Shown here: positions 61,507-64,000 of the stretch, one piece after another
Layout: each line of letters starts with the position of its first letter
How positions within the stretch are numbered: position 1 is the first letter of the stretch
From: JAAZGD01 sp034003765
GTDB taxonomy: Bacteria > Bacillota > Clostridia > Peptostreptococcales > Anaerovoracaceae
Length of the DNA: 64,000 bases
Assembly: GCA_034003765.1 (NCBI GenBank)
Contig: JAVEXZ010000010.1
Location: 6,604 to 70,603 of the forward strand
Direction of reading: 5' to 3'
The notes under the pieces: model-generated
The model's database searches: none
Told to the model about the DNA's origin: nothing
The model's input: only the letters and a program-made list of their open reading frames with translations
Made by a program: the position numbers and the translations under genes

Positions 61507-61536
61507 AAAAAAATAAATCACCCGTTGGGGTGATTT
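61507..61536 (-). terminator. Terminator of the LuxR-type gene
   Basis: AAATCACCC / GGGTGATTT with a four-base loop, then A and seven T on the minus strand, about 33 bp after the stop. The downstream envelope operon therefore needs its own promoter. Confidence 0.85.
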
Positions 61537-61569
61537 TGTCTTCTATAAGCTCTATATTTTTATTGTATT

Positions 61570-62559
61570 TTAGTTTCTGGATTTATCTAAAACTAAATGA
61601 AGTAGTTCATTCCTACTTCTAACTTCTAATTTTCCGTATATGTTTTTAATATGTGTTTTCACTGTATTTTCGCTTAAAGAGAGTTTTATAGCTATCATTT
61701 TATTGGTATTACCTTCTAGCAAATAAGGCAATATCTCTTGTTCCCGTCGTGAAAGTAAAGTTAATAGTTCATTTAATAATATTTTAGATCCATTTTTCCC
61801 TTCACCCTCTTTATCATCTGGAACATCTTTAGAAAGAAAAGCATAAGGCCTATGCTGTTTCGTTAACTGTTGGTTCATAATTGGAAGTAACACTAAACCC
61901 ACAAACACTACCAATAAAGCAACTATTTCAGGCCGAGAAATTACTAGGGCTAAGCTTTGACCTATAATAATACCCAAAACATTTGCAGCAAGGCCAATAC
62001 CAAAAATTCTTGCTTTATTCTCCCATTCATCAAGCATTTCTCCAAGTATGCTCCACCAAAAAAGGTCAAAGATCCCAAAAGCACCCATCATAAGCGTGTT
62101 GACTAAGAAAAATGCATAGGTTGTTTTGTCCAATAACATAAAGCCCAAAAAAGCAATGCCAATCATTGAAATTGCAATAAAAAGAAAAATTGTTCTGTCA
62201 ATCCTTTTGGGAAGATTTCTTAGAATCATTAAGGAAGCTATATATGGAAAAGCCCAGTACCACAGGGAAATAGCCTCTAAATGAGCAAAGCCTGGATTTA
62301 TTACACTATACATTAATCCAGAATCGATAGTCACAAGCCCAATAAAAAGACATAAAAAAAATAGCGGCAAAACCTTATTTATATTTTTGCTCCTTGTGTG
62401 TTTTTTGTATTTAGCCTTATTAGCCATATCCTTTTCTAAATTATCTACCAATTCAAACAACCTTCTCAGTAAAAGAAAAGCTGCAATTAATGGCAAGGTG
62501 GTTAAAATTAATGCTTGGGCAGGAGAGAGAATTACTGTCGCTCCATTTAGGAGAATCAT
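61570..62559 (-). CDS. LuxR-type regulator with membrane domain, probably N-terminally truncated
   Basis: A 329-residue protein with about seven membrane helices, then a LuxR-type DNA-binding domain (LLSRREQEILPYLLEGNTNK, and SENTVKTHIKNIYGKLEVRS, about residues 258-322). Clostridial relatives are MFS-like 12-helix LuxR regulators near 500 residues. Here the first helix is followed by a basic loop (KAKYKKHTRSKNINK) that looks like the central loop after helix 6, so the first five helices seem to be missing. An IS3 element begins 25 bp upstream of ATG 62559. No ribosome binding site is seen. It is probably a remnant. Confidence 0.75.
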   Translation of the reverse strand: MILLNGATVILSPAQALILTTLPLIAAFLLLRRLFELVDNLEKDMANKAKYKKHTRSKNINKVLPLFFLCLFIGLVTIDSGLMYSVINPGFAHLEAISLWYWAFPYIASLMILRNLPKRIDRTIFLFIAISMIGIAFLGFMLLDKTTYAFFLVNTLMMGAFGIFDLFWWSILGEMLDEWENKARIFGIGLAANVLGIIIGQSLALVISRPEIVALLVVFVGLVLLPIMNQQLTKQHRPYAFLSKDVPDDKEGEGKNGSKILLNELLTLLSRREQEILPYLLEGNTNKMIAIKLSLSENTVKTHIKNIYGKLEVRSRNELLHLVLDKSRN

Positions 62560-62650
62560 AAGGATATTAGATGCGATTTATAGTGGTCTAATTGTCAAGA
62601 CATGAAATTCAACTTTTTTAATGAATCTGACTTTCACGATTCTATAGTGT

Positions 62651-63508
62651 TTATGCAGCTTGTTGTAAAACACCATAGTACAGGCTTGCTGGGGATTTGT
62701 AGCCAATTGCAGAATGATGTCTCACCCAGTTGTAAGTATTGATGAAGTTCCCAATTTTATTTCTGGCATCACGGATATTTGCATAGTCGTTCAGATATAC
62801 TTCTTCATATTTTAGTGTCCGGAACCATCTTTCGATTATTATATTATCAGCCCAGCGGTTTTTACCATCCATACTTATTTTGACGCCATGCTCTTTTAAA
62901 TACTCGGTATATTTATTACTTGTGAATTGACTTCCTTGGTCTGAATTTAGGATCTCTGGCTTAGCAATTTCGAAAGCTTTTTTAACAGCATTTAAAGCTG
63001 ATGTAGTATCAAGTGTATCATCAAGGTCCCAGGCTACAATACAGCGACTGTACCAATCAATGATGGCGGTTAAATAGACGAACCCATGCTCTAACCTTAT
63101 GTATGTAATGTCGATTCCCCATGCCTGATTAGGGCCTGTAATTGCTTTGTTTCTTAGCAAATATGGATATATCTTGTGTCCAGGCATTGGCTTTGATAAG
63201 TTGGGCTTTGGATAAATTGCAATAATGCCCATTTCTTTCATAAACCGTTTTACTTTGTAACGCCCTATTGTGTAGCCCATCTCATTTAGCTGAGACTGTA
63301 GCTGCCTTGAGCCCCAGGCAGGATTGTCTGTATGCATCCTGTCCATATGATCCATAATTTGGAGTTCTTCTTCGGTTGCTAGACGGCCTTTATAGTAAAT
63401 ACTTGTTCGATTGATTTCCAGTAGCTCCGAAGCACGTTTAATGGTAACTTCGCTTTCACTAGAGTCCTTTAGGTTTTTTACTAAACTTACTTTCGAAGTC
63501 AGGTCCAA
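62651..63508 (-). CDS. IS3-family transposase OrfB (DDE integrase core)
   Basis: A 285-residue DDE transposase: an HTH-like N-terminal part (ELLEINRTSIYYKG), then the integrase core with the catalytic Asp in GIDITYIRLEHGFVYLTAIID, a second Asp in ILNSDQGSQFTSNKYTEYL and the Glu in NIIIERWFRTLKYEEVY. The frame begins with TTG 63508 inside the end of OrfA and no ribosome binding site is visible, so it is probably made as an OrfAB fusion. Length is normal. Confidence 0.92.
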   Translation of the reverse strand: MDLTSKVSLVKNLKDSSESEVTIKRASELLEINRTSIYYKGRLATEEELQIMDHMDRMHTDNPAWGSRQLQSQLNEMGYTIGRYKVKRFMKEMGIIAIYPKPNLSKPMPGHKIYPYLLRNKAITGPNQAWGIDITYIRLEHGFVYLTAIIDWYSRCIVAWDLDDTLDTTSALNAVKKAFEIAKPEILNSDQGSQFTSNKYTEYLKEHGVKISMDGKNRWADNIIIERWFRTLKYEEVYLNDYANIRDARNKIGNFINTYNWVRHHSAIGYKSPASLYYGVLQQAA

Positions 63509-63806
63509 AAGATTGTTCAGATTTTTTTTTTAGCCAATCGACCTCAACTGAGAGGCGACCGACTTTTTTAGCTAGTTCATCATTTTCTTCTTGTAAATCA
63601 TTGGCTACTTCCATGGCTTTTTCATCCCTCTTAGTATCGAAAACCGTGGATGCATTTTCAAGAAACTCACGTTTCCAGTTGCGGATCAGGTTTGGCTGCA
63701 ACTGATATTCAGAGGCCAATTCGTTGATTTCTTTTTCTCCACGAATTGCTTCTAAAACTATTTTAGTTTTTTGTTCCGCTGTAAATGTTCTTCTTTTTCT
63801 AGACAT
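63459..63806 (-). CDS. IS3-family transposase OrfA (HTH)
   Basis: A 115-residue protein with the helix-turn-helix RRTFTAEQKTKIVLEAIRGE and LASEYQLQPNLIRNWKREF, followed by a leucine-zipper-like coil (LQEENDELAKKVGRLSVEVDWLKKK). A run of ten A (63531-63522 on the minus strand) encodes the Lys-Lys-Lys and lies where frameshifting usually joins OrfA to OrfB. The OrfB frame is offset by +1 (equivalently -2), so slippage by RNA polymerase on the run would also serve. Confidence 0.9.
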   Translation of the reverse strand: MSRKRRTFTAEQKTKIVLEAIRGEKEINELASEYQLQPNLIRNWKREFLENASTVFDTKRDEKAMEVANDLQEENDELAKKVGRLSVEVDWLKKKSEQSFGPDFESKFSKKPKGL

Positions 63807-63889
63807 GATTTTGACCTACTTTCTTCATAAATGATTGAGTTAAGTATATCAGATTCATTATCCTTTGAACATTTACGTGTCGAGTTTTC

Positions 63890-64000
63890 TTAAACCATTA
63901 TACTCCATGACATATCATTATCCTTATTCATTAGTAGCATATAGTTTACATCCTCTGAGTTTGATAGTTTGCTTATTCCTTCAGAAATACCTTCTAGCTC
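63890..64000 (-). pseudogene. Partial unknown ORF interrupted by the IS element
   Basis: A minus-strand frame enters from the right edge (ELEGISEGISKLSNSEDVNY...) and runs 36 codons to a stop formed inside the IS terminal sequence. The acidic, protein-like composition suggests the 3' part of a real gene was removed by the insertion. I do not recognise the family, and the 5' part is outside the window. Confidence 0.4.

Larger units (their letters stand above)
62584..63897 (-). mobile_element. IS3-family insertion sequence
   Basis: About 1.3 kb, with OrfA and OrfB of an IS3-type transposase. The ends are related inverted repeats: TGGTCTAA at the left and TTAAACCA at the right (reverse TGGTTTAA). 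A second shared block, AATGAATCTGA, occurs in inverted orientation about 40 bp inside each end (near 62620 and 63855). The ends follow the TG...CA rule. No convincing target duplication of 3-5 bp flanks it, so one flank may have been rearranged. Confidence 0.82.

Noticed and set aside
1..64000. CRISPR arrays, tRNA or rRNA genes
   Set aside because: I saw no regularly spaced direct repeats and no cloverleaf or rRNA-like sequence in any gap; tRNAscan or Rfam would confirm.

Overview
The window is low-GC, densely packed bacterial chromosome that reads as an anaerobic Gram-positive of the Clostridia. Signs of this are the AT-rich codon use, strong AGGAGG-type ribosome binding sites, lysine made through LL-diaminopimelate aminotransferase, type II dehydroquinase, ECF and FetAB-type transporters, lipoproteins with lipoboxes, and a 4-hydroxybutyryl-CoA dehydratase of the clostridial type. 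I cannot name the species. I see no rRNA, tRNA or CRISPR array. One insertion sequence (IS3 family) sits near the right edge.

Layout. 1-4.4 kb: two flavoproteins, then a small envelope/stress unit (Usp, DUF308, AI-2E family, PspC). 4.5-13.7 kb: replication and repair (dinB, dnaE, ung) with pfkA, LemA and a DUF2207 protein. 13.8-19.4 kb: ACT/PFL pair, DUF554, TspO-like protein, UV endonuclease UvsE and a lipoprotein. 19.5-27.4 kb: 4-hydroxybutyryl-CoA dehydratase, then a divergent five-gene unit (NADH dehydrogenase type II, polyprenyl synthase, UbiA prenyltransferase, two-domain FMN-binding lipoprotein, ApbE). That unit matches the core of the flavin-based extracellular electron transfer locus known from Listeria. 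27.5-35.1 kb: a leftward aromatic amino acid operon (aroF-tyrA-aroA-aroC-pheA-aroQ) followed by a LapA-like protein, an ECF S component and a kinase. 35.2-46.8 kb: FetAB-type ABC exporter, patatin, acetyltransferases, a broken PEP-utilising enzyme gene next to a TetR regulator, a radical SAM protein, and a MacAB-like efflux set. 46.9-49.6 kb: ferritin-like protein and copper ATPase. 50-55.1 kb: lysine pathway in two convergent units (dapA-dapB and trmB-lysA-dapL). 55.3-61.4 kb: LUD protein and an unfamiliar five-gene envelope operon. 61.5-64 kb: a LuxR-type membrane regulator apparently cut by the IS element.

The most striking regulatory finding is an unannotated 23-codon leader peptide upstream of aroF (minus strand, 34977-35048). 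It is rich in Phe and Tyr codons, has its own promoter and ribosome binding site, and is followed by a terminator. Mutually exclusive pairings fit classical ribosome-mediated attenuation. A second leader ORF of the same architecture (49958-50008, four Lys codons in 16) precedes a strong terminator in front of dapA. This chromosome therefore seems to control two amino acid pathways by leader-peptide attenuation, where many Firmicutes use T-boxes or riboswitches. Both calls rest on reading the sequence and need experimental or comparative support.
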